Shown: positions 30,581 to 42,900, counted from the stretch's first letter. The stretch is 64,000 nucleotides of DNA from Hippopus hippopus (GCA_946811185.2 OX328108.1:2131501-2195500); one strand, 5' to 3'. Notes: generated by a model not told the origin, from the letters alone. Program-made: numbers and translations.

Positions 30581-31927
30581 ATAAAAAAAAAGCCTGTTGA
30601 TAAATTTGGTGGAGTGGGTGATGTTAAAACTAGCGGTGATGGTGTGTCTCTCGCTTACGTAAATAATAATTTTTTACAAAAAGATGGAACAACCACTGTT
30701 ACTGGTTCTATAAATATGGCTGGTAATACTTTTTTCAATGTCCCTAATCCAGTAAGTCCTCAAGATGTTGTTACAAAAGATTATGTTGATAACCGTTCTA
30801 CTGAAGGATTTTTAAAAGAAAATGGAGGGTATCATGCTACTGGATTTTTAAATATGGGTTTCAATAAAATACATAACGTTGCAGAGCCAACAGAAAAACA
30901 AGAGGTGGCTACTAAAGGTTATGTGGATTCTAATAGTGGACCATTTAAGTTTTCTAACAATATATTTTCAGTTACGGATACCGTAAATATGGATGGACAT
31001 GTTTTAAGAAATGTTGGTTTACCTTCAGAAGCTCATCATGTTACAACAAGGGAATATGTGGATAATAAATTAGCTGATGCTGTGTTTGATAAAATTGCTT
31101 TTGTAAAAAGCAAAGATGGTAATATATTTAATGCACTAACTGGTATAAGCAAGCAAGATTTTCCTTTAAAGCAATTGCCATTGCCAACTGATCCACAAGA
31201 TGCTGCTACCAAAAGTTATGTTGATAACGGTGGAAGACCATTTATACGTATTAACGGTGTATATTTAGCTTCAAATCCTATAAGCATGGGAGGACGTAAG
31301 TTAGAAAGTGTTGGTAGTCCTTTAGAAGGTCATCATGCAGCAAATAAGGATTATGTTGATCATAATATAGGTGATCTTATACTTCAAACAGCTTTTGCAG
31401 TAAAAAACCAAGATGATACTTTTTCAGCTACTGGTGATATAAATATGCAAGGTAAATCTATAAAAAAAAAATTGGATGAACCAGTTTATTGGGATGATGC
31501 TGTAACAAAATCATATCTAAATCGTCAAATGCTAAGTATATTAAATGAAAATTCACAAGAATTACAAAAAATAAAACCTGTAATAACAGTATGGGGTGAA
31601 GAAAATGGTCCATTAGGAAAAGGTAATTATGAGTTTTCATTTGGTAATGGTAATTCGGGCCCTGATCATGGTTTGGGCGGTTACTGCATGAGTGCGCCTG
31701 GTAGAATTCTGAGAAGTAGTTTAATGGCTGTTATGAATAACGCAAATAAATTAGAAGAAATAAAAGTTAATATTGTGGTAAATGGGATAGAAAAGATTGA
31801 TTATACTATTACTATTTTCTGGTTGAAAAACGAGGAGCAAAATGCGTTTGTGAGATGTGGTTGGGTTAAAGCATGGAACGGGTTTGTGGTTGGGTTAAAG
31901 TATGGAACGGGTTTGTGGTGGGGTTAA
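30581..31927 (+). pseudogene. Fibre-like protein with phage tail-fibre repeats; lacks a start and runs into the TIR
   Basis: The frame is open from about 30,581. No good ATG lies upstream of VGDVKTSGDG; an A-rich ATAAAAAAAAAG at 30,581-30,592 looks like the shared start context with the ATG lost. The protein has about six repeats of 60-75 residues, each with a GxxxMxGNxxxNV-like strand and a TKDYVDN-like turn (TKDYVDN, TKGYVDS, TREYVDN, TKSYVDN, NKDYVDH, TKSYLN). This pattern is typical of trimeric phage tail fibres. The globular end (GGYCMSAPGRILRSSLMAVM) suggests a receptor-binding or attachment tip. The last ~35 residues are encoded by the terminal repeat and look foreign. Role in attachment is inferred. 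Confidence 0.72.
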
Positions 31928-32638
31928 GCAGGAAAGAGATTTGCATTGGAAATGTGCTGGATCCCATATTTTCGTGGTGGGGATTAAACAGGAAAGAGAT
32001 TTGCATTGGAAATGCGTTGGATCCCATATTTTCGTGGTGGGGATTAAACAGGAAAGAGATTTGCATTGGAAATGCGTTGGATCCCATATTTTCGTGGTGG
32101 GGATTAAACAGGAAAGAGATTTGCATTGGAAATGCGTTGGATTCTATATTTTCGTGGTGGGGATTAAACAGGAAAGAGATTTGCATTGGAAATGCGTTGG
32201 AACCCATATTTCGTGGTTGGGATTAAGCAGGAAAGAGATTTGCATTGGAAATGTGCTGAATCCCATATTTTCGTGGTGGGGTTAAGCAGGAAAGAGATTT
32301 GCATTGGAAATGCGTTGGATCCTGTATTTTCGTGGTGGGGATTAAACAGGAAAGAGATTTGCATTGGAAATGCGTTGGAACCCATATTTCGTGGTTGGGA
32401 TTAAGCAGGAAAGAGATTTGCATTGGAAATGCGCTGGATCCCATATTTTCGTGGTGGGGATTAAACAGGAAAGAGATTTGTATTGGAAATGCGTTGGATC
32501 CTGTATTTTCGTGGTGGGGATTAAACAGGAAAGAGATTTGCATTGGAAATGCGTTGGATCCTGTATTTTCGTGGTGGGGATTAAACAGGAAAGAGATTTG
32601 CGTTGGAAATGCGCTGGAACCCGTATTTTTCTACTACT
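31826..32638 (-). repeat. Polinton right terminal inverted repeat made of ~60-bp tandem units
   Basis: Inverted copy of the left repeat: inner boundary at AACGAGGAG near 31,830, ~28-bp units, then about twelve ~60-bp units ending GTATTTTTCTACTACT. Slightly longer than the left repeat and not unit-for-unit identical, so the arrays have changed size independently. Confidence 0.9.
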
Positions 32639-32644
32639 GTCAGT
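32639..32644. repeat. Polinton target-site duplication, right
   Basis: GTCAGT directly after the right terminus, matching 17764-17769. Confidence 0.88.
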
Positions 32645-32680
32645 ACATTTTTCAATCGAGGGTAAAGTAAATGTGACCCA

Positions 32681-32832
32681 AAAACTGAAATTGTCGATTT
32701 GGGGGAAAGAAAAACATTCTGGAAAAAGGAGAAAATGCTGGTTGTTACCAGCATTTTCTCCTTTTCCCACAAAGTTTTCAGAAGTTCTCTACCGCAAGAT
32801 CATTAAAACTCGGGATTGTGTGGTAAAGGGTT
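32681..32832. repeat. TTAA MITE, truncated, just right of the Polinton
   Basis: Central palindrome with an extra GTT insertion and a right arm ending TGTGGTAAAGGGTTTA. Same family as in the ABCB locus. Confidence 0.65.
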
Positions 32833-33007
32833 TATTGTGGGCCAAGCCATCGCAGCACCAAGAGGTATGAACTTTTAACGCAACAGGCTGTCTATCTAGA
32901 GGTTGTGAGCTTATATCGTTGCCCAGCATTAATTCTTTCCCATTATAAATGACATTCATGCGATAGATTTATCTATCACTGCTTAGTAATAGCTCAGTTT
33001 GTTTTAG

Positions 33008-33304
33008 CCGAGCCACGATAGCTCAGTCAAAAGCGTACAGGACCTGACAGGGAGTTGCTGGTTCGATCGCTGGCCTGGCTAATTTCTTTCCGAGGATTGA
33101 TGATAGTCATTGCGACAGGATTCATTCTTCGTTGGTCGCTGACCATTGTATCGACGATGGTTATGTGGGAAAGCAGCCAGTGGCTTGGAAAGAATATTGT
33201 GCCGAACACTGGTAAAAGGAAATCCTATAAAGCATGGATAGCTGCACTGGCCGCCACGATGTAACTGAAATAATGTTGAAAACGGCGTTAACACCATGCA
33301 ATCA
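33008..33304 (+). repeat. SINE
   Basis: Head with ACGATAGCTCAGTCAAAAGC and CTGGTTCGATCGC, the shared body (GACAGGATTCATTC, GCATGGATAGCTGCACTGGC), and tail ATGTAACTGAAATAATGTTG. Same family as 5013 and 13982. Confidence 0.75.
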
Positions 33305-33522
33305 ACAAGTCTTTTTTTATGTTCGAAAATCAGCCAATTAACTTGAATGGGATAATGTGCTTTGTGAATTTTAAAGTTTCAATGATCTTTAACCGTTCTG
33401 TAACTCAAATGTTGTTGAAAATGACATTTAAACCCCGAGAACTAAAACGAAACACATAGGTTTTCTTTTTTTATGATAAAAAAATTACTTTCTACCGCGG
33501 GTACGATTAAATTGGGGCCGAA

Positions 33523-33894
33523 CAGGTTTCACACAATTTTCTTGATTTGGAGCATATTTATCGCATCACGAGAAAAGGGGACCGAAAGTTTGTCAGGTTA
33601 TTTCTCCTCATTAGATCGGTTTTCTGAGCATTAAAAGCTTGCTGTTAGATCCAGAGCAATTCTAACTAACTTCTGGCAGCACAAAAGTACTAGAATTACA
33701 AAATTTATGCGTGCAAATTGAGATTTTTCTACATGGTCTCTGTTTTCGTGGTGTGAAAACTTTCCTTCAAAATGGCCGGAAGTCGGGTAAAACTTTCGCA
33801 GCACCATAAAAGGGGACTTTTTGTTGACGCGCACCTGTTTACCGTTTTATCGGGTACCTATTGTAATGACACAATTAATTTTTGCACGAGGAGA
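33523..33894 (+). repeat. Right copy of the inverted repeat pair flanking the Polinton
   Basis: Inverted match to 16237-16617, for example GATCCAGAGCAATTCTAACT and TCAAAATGGCCGGA. No gene. Confidence 0.72.
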
Positions 33895-34392
33895 TATGAT
33901 TTTTGAAAGATTATTTCTCACATTTAGACTCATTTTTCGTACTTCAAAAACTTGCCAGGACACCCGGAAAGGTTTTTTTTTTCATCTTTGGCAAACATCA
34001 GACAGGTGGAATTGTAATTTGTCTTGGAGAAAAATTCAAACCATCCACCTGGTTCATGTTTTGGTGCCGCTGAAAACAGTCGAGACACCAGAAAAGTCCC
34101 CCCCCCCCCCCTTATAAAGGATCTGCTTACCGCATTTTCCGATCCATTTTGTTGTGCTGCGACAGTTTTTGATCGAATTTCCATTGATGATAAAACCCCC
34201 TCCCAGATTTATTACTGGTGTTCATTGTGTGTATTTCTAAGGTAGTTTTAGCTTCTGTTTTTTTTCCCCCCGAGTGCTTTTTTTTACCTTGTCTTTGATA
34301 ATACTGACTTCTGAGATAAAGAAAAATCACTGCCATTCACCGTTTTAACTGCACTGCATTTCCTTCAATGTTGAAAAAAAAAAAAAAAAAAA

Positions 34393-35966
34393 AGCAAGAG
34401 GGGAAAGATGGCCCTGAATCGCTCACCTATACCTTTGAGAACATGTACAATATATGGACTTAAAATGTGGCCTCTTGAGTGTTCACACTGTTTTTCTAAG
34501 ATTTGTCCGCAATGTCAATCTAATATTCATGAAAATTTGTCTTGATAAAATCCCGAGCGAATTTAAAATTGGGTTACATCAGGTCAAAAAGTCGATTAGT
34601 GGTAAACATCTTAGAAAAAAAGAGGTCGTAAATTCTGTGTAACACTTACCAAAATTGGTCAGAATGTTTGTCTGATATCTCGGACAAGCTTGAAATCAGG
34701 CAAATCAGGTCAAAAAGTAGGTCACAAGGACAAATCATAGGAAAACCGTGTGTGTGCTCTAGAGACCACACTTTCAGTATGATACTCATAAAAGTTTGTC
34801 AGAATATTTGTCATGATAAAATAACTTTCAAATTTGGTCTCGTTTGGTTAAAGAGTAGGTTACTTGGTCACATCTTAGAAATAAAATAGGTCAATGGTAC
34901 AAATCTTAGAAAAACCTTTTGAGTGCTCGAGAGGCCATATTTTCAGTACAACAATCCTGAAATGTCGTCAAAGTGTTTGTCTAAATGTTATCTCGAACAA
35001 ATTTTATACTAGGTCACATACGGTCAAAAACGTAAGTCACTAACACAAATTTTTGAAAAACCTTCTCTGAGATATCATGAAGACAAACATTTTCCCGAAG
35101 CTTCACGACTTTGGGCTCAAAATGGGGCCTCTAGAGTGCACACAAGGTTTATCTAAGATTTAGCTCAGTGAACAACTATTTGACCTGAAATGACTCGATT
35201 TTCAAACATGTCCTAGATTTAATCAAGACAAACATTCTGACCAAGTTTCATGACTATTGGACTCAAAAAAGAGACCTCTAGAGCACACAACGTTTATCTA
35301 AGATTTAGCTCAGTGACCTACTATTTGACCTGAAGTGACCCAATTTCAGATTTGTCCTAGATTTAATCAAGAAAAACATACTAACGAAGTTTCATGAGTT
35401 CAGGGCTGAAGATGTGACCTCTAGAGTGCACAGGTTTTATTTAGATTTGGTCAATACACACTTTCTCACTAAGTTTCATGATTATCAGGCCTCTACGATG
35501 CTCACAAGATTTTTCTAAGATTTGACACAGTGACCAACTTTTTGACCCAAAACGACAGAATTTTACCCTTGTTGAAGACATCATCAGGACAAACATTATT
35601 ACGCAGCTTCGTGAGTATCGGGCTGTGAAAATGTGGACTCTATGGTGGACACCTTTCTAGGATTTGGCCAAGTGACCTAATTTTTGGCCAAACACGACCC
35701 AATTTCAGACATGTCCAAGACATTATCAAGAATAATATTCTGCTAGTTCCATGAATACCAGGCTGAAAATGTGGCTTCTAGAGTGCACACCAGGTTTCTC
35801 TAAGATTTGGCCCAGTGAAGTACTTTTTGACCCGACAAGAACCAATTTCAGAAGTGTCTTAGATCTCACCAAGAAAAATATTCTGACCAAGTTTAATGAG
35901 TATCAGGCTTAAATTAAGGCTTCTAGAGTGCATACAAACTTATGGCCCAGTGACCAACTTTATGAA
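34393..35966 (+). mobile_element. Tandem-core Helitron-like element, 3' end missing
   Basis: Follows a poly-A run; 5' end GCAAGAGGGGAAAGATGGCC then TCGCTCACCT. Core of degenerate ~145-bp units with AGACAAACATTCTGACC. Cut off by the 5' end of another element at 35967. Confidence 0.65.
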
Positions 35967-38380
35967 ACAAGAGGGCCAAGATGGCCCTGGATCGCTCACC
36001 TGAATTTTTGAGAGGACCATAGCCAATGTTTTTGTTATTCCAAAACTTTTTCTTCAATAACTTCAATATTAAAAAAAAAAAAAAAAAAAAACAAGAGCAC
36101 CGCATGTGGGTGACAATGATTGGCTGTTGGGTGTTGGATAGTAAGTTAAAATTCTAAGTCGAAAAAGGGGCATAATTTCGCACCAAAGGATCATTTCTGT
36201 GAAATTATTTCAAAATCTGACTAGTGTGATTTCATAGAAAAAGAATTTTTAAGAATTTCTTCTTGTCCGTATAGTGCAAATAGCCCCCCACTACTAAAGC
36301 CTTGTTTCTTGGATCAAAATTTCGCAAAGTTTTTCAAAAGAGGCATCCAAGGGACATTTCTGTGAAATTATTTCGAAATCTGACCAGTGGTTTAAGATAA
36401 GAAGAATTTCAAAGAATTTCGTTAGGTCCATACAGTGCAAAGGGGCCTCTTTCCCCCCCCCCCCCCCCCCCGACCACGGCCATGTTTCGACGGATTAAAA
36501 TTTAGTGAACAATTTTTGAAAACATTTCTGTGAAATTATTCCAAATCTGATCAGCGGTTTCAGAGGGGAGAAGATTTTGAAAGAATTTCTTTAAAAATTC
36601 CATTTGGTTAGAATAGCAACCACAGCTTTTGATGGAATCAAATTCTGTGAACATTTTTAAAGAGGACCTCCAGAGGAACATTCCAGTCAAGTTTGGTCTA
36701 AATTGGTCCAGCGGTTTAGGTGGAGATGTTTAAAGAATTGTTGACACTGCACAAGTGGAAAGAGCACCCCTCCCCCCCTCCCCCACTACGGCCCTGAAAT
36801 TACCTCAAAATCTTACCAGCGGTTTCAGAGGAGAAGATTTTTTAAGAATTTGTTAGAAAATTCCATTTGGTTAGAATGGCAACCACAGTTTTTGACGGAA
36901 CCAAATTCTGTGAACATTTTTAAAGAGGACCTCCCAAGGAACATTTCAGCCAAGTTTGGTCCAAATTGGGCGGCGGTTTAGGAGGTAAAAAGTTTGAAGA
37001 AAATTTCTTCATGTCTGTATATCGGAAATAGCCCCCTACCACCACAGCCATGTTTTTTGACGGATCAAAATTTCGCGAACAATTTTTTGAAAAGGGGCAC
37101 CCAAGCAACATATCTGTGGAATTAATTCAAAATCTGATCAGTGGTTTCAGAGAAGAACTTCAAAGAATTTCTTTAAGTCCATACAGTGCAAAGAGCCCCC
37201 CCCCCCATGGCCATGTTTTTCGACGGATTAAAATTTCGCGAACTTTTCTGAAAAGGGTCACCCAAGAAACATTTCTGTGAAATTATTTCAAAATCTGACT
37301 AGCGGTTTCAAAGGAGAAGATTTTTAAAGAATTTCTTAGAAAATTCCATGTGGTTGCCATGGCAACAAAAGTTTTCAATCGAACCAAATTCTGTGAACAA
37401 TTTTTAAAGAGGACCTCCCAAGGAATATTCCAGCCAAGTTTGGTCCAGATTTGCCCGGCGGTTTAGGAGAAGTTTAAAGAGAATTTCTTCATGACCGTAT
37501 GGTGCAAATAGACCCCGACCACCACAACCATGTTTTTCGACGGATCAAAATTTCATGAACAATTTTTGAAAAGGGGCATCCAAGCAACATTTCTGTGAAA
37601 TTATTTCAAAATCTGATCAGCGGTTTAAGAGAAGAAGAATTTCAAAGAATTTCTTCAAGTCTATACAGTGCAAAGAGCCCCCCCCCCCACCACCTCCAAC
37701 GGCTATGTTTTTGATGGATTAAAATTTCGCGAACAGTCTTTGAAAAAGGTCACCCAAGGAACATTTCTGTGAATTTTTTTCAAAATCTGACCTGTGGTTT
37801 CAGAGAAGAAGATTTTTAAAGAATTTCTTAGAAAATTCAATTTGGTTGCCATGGCAACCAGATATTTTGATAGAAAATCAAATTCTGTGAACAGTTTCTA
37901 AAGAGGACCTTCCAAGGAACATTCCAGCCAAGTTTGGTCCAAATTGGCCAGGCGGTTTAGGAGAAGAAATTTAAAGAATTGTTGATACTGCACAAGTGCA
38001 TAGACCTCCCCCCCCCCCCCCGTTTCTGCGGATCAAAATTTGCGTAAAATTTTTGAAAAGGGTCAGCCAAGGAACATTTCTGTGAAATTATTTCAAAATC
38101 TGACCAGCGGTTTCAGAGGAGAAGATTTTTAAAGAATTTCTTAGAAAATTCCATTTCGTTGCCATGGCAACCAGAGTTTTTGATGGAATCAAATTTTGTG
38201 AACAACTTTTAAAGAGGACCTCTCAAGGAACATTTCTGCCAAGTTTGGTCCAAATTGGCCTGGTGGTTTAGGAGGAGATGTTTAAAGAATTGTTGACGAC
38301 GCACGACGAACAACGCACGACAGACACCGGGTGATCCTAAAAGCTCCCCTTGAGCACGTTGTGCTCAGGTGAGCTAAAAA
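35967..38380 (+). mobile_element. Tandem-core Helitron-like element with nested second 5' end
   Basis: 5' end AACAAGAGGGCCAAGATGGC at 35967; about 120 bp later, after a poly-A run, a second 5' end (ACAAGAGCACCGCATG) starts at 36090. The core units carry TTTCTGTGAAATTATTTCAA and TTGCCATGGCAACC, with long C-runs. 3' end GAGCACGTTGTGCTCAGGTG plus AGCTAAAAA. Probably one element inserted in another. Confidence 0.68.
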
Positions 38381-38730
38381 TTATTGTCCTTTGTTTCATT
38401 AGAGATTTGTGGAGAGAAAAGAAATAGTATGTTAAAAGCAATACCTCCATTTTCCATAGCTGTCAAATTCTGTAATGTTAAAAATTATATGTATATGTCG
38501 ACCAAACTGGAATTCTGTCTAGACCAAATAAGGATTCCAGTTTAGCTAGGTAGCTCCATAATCTGCCTAGACCAAATTGGAATATTTTCTCGTTGAATAT
38601 AAAATAACTACATACAAATCATCTTATTTAACTTAAACCCCAAAATAAAAGAAGTTTTAATCAGAAATTCAGGGTAAGAATAAATTTTGAATGTTTTGCA
38701 CTTTAGCAAAAAAAAAAAAAAAAAAAAAAA

Positions 38731-40393
38731 AGCAAGAGGGCCAAGATGGCCCTGGATCGCTCACCTGAATTTTTGAGAGGACCATAGCCAATTTTTTTTT
38801 GAGGTATTGAAACTTTGGAAACAAAATCACTATTTTGCCAAGCAATTTTGAAAAGATCACCTGTAAAAGTCATTTCAAAATCCGTCACCACCCCTACAAT
38901 CATCACCACAGCAATGATTTTGATGAAACAGAATTCTGCAAATAAATTTTTGGATAGATCACCCAAAGACAATTTCTTGAAGAAGAGCACATGCTCGATG
39001 GTGACTAAAAACATAAGTCGAACAAAGCACCACATGCAGGTGCCCACAATTAGCAGTTGTTTTTCGATGGATAAATATTTCCCTAACAGTTTTCGAAAAG
39101 GGTCACCCTAGGAACATTTCTGTGAAATGATTTCAAAATCTGACCAGCCGTTCCAGAGAAGAATAATTAAGAAATTCCTCTTCATGTCCCTATAGTGCAA
39201 ATAACTCCCACCACGAGAGCCATGTTTCTTGACAGATCACAATTTTGTGAACACTGTTTGAAAAGAGTCACCCAAGGAACATTTCTGTGAAATAATTTCA
39301 AAATCTGACCTGCGGTTTCAGAGAAGAAGATTTTTTTTAGAATTTCTTCATTTTCGTATAGTGCATGTAGCCCCCAGTCACCAGAGCCATGTTTCTTGAT
39401 GGATCAAAATTTCTCCAACAATTTGCGAAAAGGGTCACCCAAGGAAAATTTCTGGGAAATTATTTAAAAATGTGACCAGCCATTCCAGAGAAGAAGAATT
39501 TTTAAAAGTTTCTTCATGTCCATATAGTGCAAGTAGCCCCCCCATCAGAGCCATGTTTCTTGATGGATCAAAATTTCGCAAAAATTTTTTGAAAAGGGTC
39601 ACCAAAGGAACATTTCTGTGTAATTATTTCAAAATCTGACGGGCCATTCCAGAGAAGAAGAATTTTTAAGAATTTCTTCATGGCCGTATAGTGCAAGTAG
39701 CCCCAAGTCACCAGAGCCATGTTTCTAGATGGATCAAAATATCGCGAACAGTTTTTGAAAAGGGTCACCCAAGGAACATCTCTGTGAAATTATTTCAAAA
39801 TCTGACCAGCCGTTTCAGAGAAGAAGAATTTTTAAGAATTTCTTCATTTCCGTATCGTGCATGTAGCCCCAAATCACCAGAACCATGTTTCTTGACGGAT
39901 CAAAATTGAAAATGGTCACACAAGGAACATCTCTGTGAAATTATTTCAAAATCTGACCAGTCATTTCAGAGAAGAAGAATTTTTAAGAATTTCTACATAT
40001 CCGTTTAGTGCAAGTAGCCCCCAGTCACCAGAGCCATGTTTCTCGACGGATCAAAATTTCGCGAACAAGTTTTGAAAAGGGTCACCCAAGGAACATCTCT
40101 GAAATTATTTCAAAATCTGACCAGCGGTTTCAGAGGAGAATAATTTTTAAGAATTTCATAGAAAATTCCATTTTGTTGCCATGGCAACCAGAGTTTTTGA
40201 TGGAATCATATTCTGTGAACAATTTTTAAAAGAGGACCTCTCAAGGAACATTCCAGCAAAGTTTGGTCCAAATTGTCCCAGCGGTTTAGGAGGAGATGAT
40301 GTTTAAAGAATTGTTGACAACGCACAACGGACGACGGACACCGGGTGATTCTTAAAGCTCCACTTGAGCACGTTGTGCTCAGGTGAGCTAAAA
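38731..40393 (+). mobile_element. Tandem-core Helitron-like element, both ends present
   Basis: Starts GCAAGAGGGCCAAGATGGCC after a poly-A run and ends at hairpin GAGCACGTTGTGCTC then AGGTGAGCTA. GCTCACCTGA near the left end and TCAGGTGAGC near the right end are subterminal inverted repeats. Core units of about 150-170 bp carry GAGCCATGTTTCT. Confidence 0.75.
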
Positions 40394-42405
40394 CAAGATG
40401 GCCCTGAAATCTCTCACCTAAGTCATTTGACCAAACATGACCCATTTTTAATCTCTTTTGAGATATTATGACAAACATTCTACCAATATTTTCAAGAGTT
40501 ATTGACCCGAAATGACCCACTTGCAAACTGGTGCAAGACCAACATTCTGACCAAATTTCATGAGTATTGTATTAAAAATGAGGCCTCTAGAAAGTAAACA
40601 AGGTTTTCGAAGATTTGACCTGGTGACCTAATTTTTGATCCAACATTACCCATTATTGAACTCTTTCAAGATATTATCAAGACAAACATTCTGACCAACT
40701 TTTAAGAGTTTCGGACTAAAGATGTGGCCTCTACAGCATACACAAGGTTTTTCTAAGATTTGGCCTAGTGACCTAGTTTTTGATCAGACATTACCCATTA
40801 TCTAACACTTTTGAAATATCACTAAGACAAACATTCTGACCAAGTTTCATGAGTATTGGACTGAAAATGTGGCCTCTAGAGCGTACAAAAGGTTTTTCTA
40901 AGATTTGACCAAGTGACCTAAATTTGGCGCGACATTACCCATTATCAAACTCTTTTGAGATCACCAAAACAAACATTCTGACCAAGTTTAAAGAGTATCA
41001 GACAGAGCATACACAAGGTTTTTCCAATTTTTGACCCAGTGACCTAGTTTTTGACCCCACATGACCCAAATTTAAAGTCATTCAAGGTCTCATCAAGACA
41101 AACATTCTGACCAAGTTTCAAGAGTATTGGACTGAAAATGTGTCCTCCAGAGTGTACACAAGGTTTTTCTAAACTTTGACCTAGTGACCAAGTTTTTGAG
41201 TCCACATGACCCATTATCAAACTCGCCTGAGCTATTATCAAGACAAACATTCTGACCAAGTTTCAAGAGTTCTTGACAGAAAATGTGGTTTCTAGAGCGT
41301 ACACAAGGTTTTTCTAAGATTTGACCTAGTGCCCTAGTTTTTGACCCGACATGATCCATTTTCAAACTCGTCTTAGATATCATCCAGACAAACACTCTGA
41401 CCAACTTTCAGGAGTTTTTGATTGTAAATGTGGCCTCTGGAGCGTACACAAGGTTTTTCTAAGATTTGACCTAATGACCTAGTTTTTGACCCCACATAAC
41501 GTATTTTTGAACTCATCCCAGATATCATCCAGACAAACATTCTGACCAACTTTCAAGAGTTTTGGACTGAAAATGTGGCCTCCAGAGCGTACACAAGGTT
41601 TTCCTAAGATTTGACCTACTGACCTAGTTTTTGATCCGACATGACCCATTTTCGAACTCGTCCGAGATACTGTCAAGACAAACATTCTGACCAACTTCCA
41701 AGAGTGTTGGACTGAAAATGTGGCCTCTAGAGCATACACAAGGTTTTTCTAAGATTTGACCTAGTGATCTATTTTTTGACCCGACATGACCCATTTTCGA
41801 TCTCATCCAAGATATCATCAAAACAAACATTCTGACCAACTTCCAAGAATGTTGGACTGAAAATGTTGTCTCCAGAGCGTACACAAGGTTTTTCTAAGAT
41901 TTGACCTGGTGACCTAGTTTTTGACCCGACATGACCCATTTTCGAACTCTTCCGAGATATCATCAAGACAAACATTCTGAACAACTTTCAGGAGTGTTGG
42001 ACAGAAAATGTGACCTCTAGAGCGTACACAAGGTTTTTCTAAGATTTGACCTGGTGACCTAGTTTTTGACCCGACATGAACCATTTTCAAAATCATCCGA
42101 GATATTATCAAGGCAAACATTCTGACCAACTTTCAGGAGTATTGGACAGAAAATGTGGCCTCTAGAGCGTACACAAGATTTTTCTAAGATTTGACCTAGT
42201 TTTTGACCCGACATGACCCATTTTCGAACTCGTCCGAGATTTTATTGAGACAAACATTCTGACCAAGTTTCATGAGTATCGGACTGAAAATGTGGCCTCT
42301 AGAGCGTACACAAGGTGAAAAAGTTGACGACGGACGACGCACGACGGACACAGCACGATCACAATAACTCCCCATGAGCACTTCGTGCTCAGGTGAGCTA
42401 AAAAA
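40392..42405 (+). mobile_element. Tandem-core Helitron-like element with regular 145-bp units
   Basis: 5' end AAACAAGATGGCCCTGAAAT, then about a dozen units of close to 145 bp (TTTTTCTAAGATTTGACCTA, GACAAACATTCTGACC). 3' hairpin GAGCACTTCGTGCTC then AGGTGAGCTA. The minus-strand frames repeated every 145 bp are artefacts. Confidence 0.78.
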
Positions 42406-42617
42406 GGTGGAAAATGGAGCAATTGTGGGAAAAAACAAATAAACTGTTTTAATTAAATATACCTCTCAGTTGTAAACATATGTGGATTAATATGATTAAA
42501 AAAATTTTTAGAAAACAATCCATTTTGGTCTAGACAAATTTATAATTCTAGGCAGATTCTGGATCTGTCTGGGCAGATTACGGATCTGCCTAGATTCTAA
42601 TCTGGCCTACGACATAT

Positions 42618-42900
42618 ACAAAACAAGAGCACCACATGTGGATGCCAATGCTTGGTTGCAGTTGCTTAATTTTCAGTGAAATTCAAAGTGAAAAATGGGG
42701 CGTAACTGTGTCAAAAGTCTGCCCTTGTTGTATGGGTTCCTCTTTTGATAGTTAACAACTTGTGTGAGTTTGAAGGAAATATCTTCAGTATATGGCCTAC
42801 AACACTCGACAGAATTACGATAATACCTACACCTTTTCTTCGAATACAGCCGAGTTACAAATAGACTAAGAAAAGAACAGCAAACATACATGTGTAAAAA
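42618..42900 (+). mobile_element. Helitron-like 5' fragment
   Basis: AACAAGAGCACCACATGTGG matches the second 5' end at 36090; the element is truncated after about 280 bp. Confidence 0.5.

Larger units (their letters stand above)
17770..32638. mobile_element. Maverick/Polinton element (adintovirus-like integrated DNA virus), 14,869 bp
   Basis: Self-synthesising DNA transposon and integrated virus of animals. It begins AGTAGTAGAAAAATACGGG and ends with the exact reverse complement, inside an identical 6-bp duplication GTCAGT. It carries the core set expected of the group: protein-primed polymerase B, retroviral-type integrase with chromodomain, adenain-like protease, FtsK/HerA packaging ATPase, double-jelly-roll major capsid and a probable penton, plus a PLA2 protein and a fibre-like protein. 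Genes fall in two blocks transcribed away from about 28.7 kb. The AT-rich body contrasts with the flanks. Most genes have frameshifts or stops, so this copy is probably dead, though part of the damage could be sequence error. Termini and duplication are read directly; function is known from the family. Confidence 0.95.

Noticed and set aside
32299..32870. 123- and 168-residue frames at the right end of the Polinton
   Set aside because: Terminal-repeat translation running into a MITE.
41044..42438. Series of similar ~71-103-residue minus-strand frames
   Set aside because: Spaced exactly by the 145-bp core unit of a Helitron-like element; no start or domain logic.
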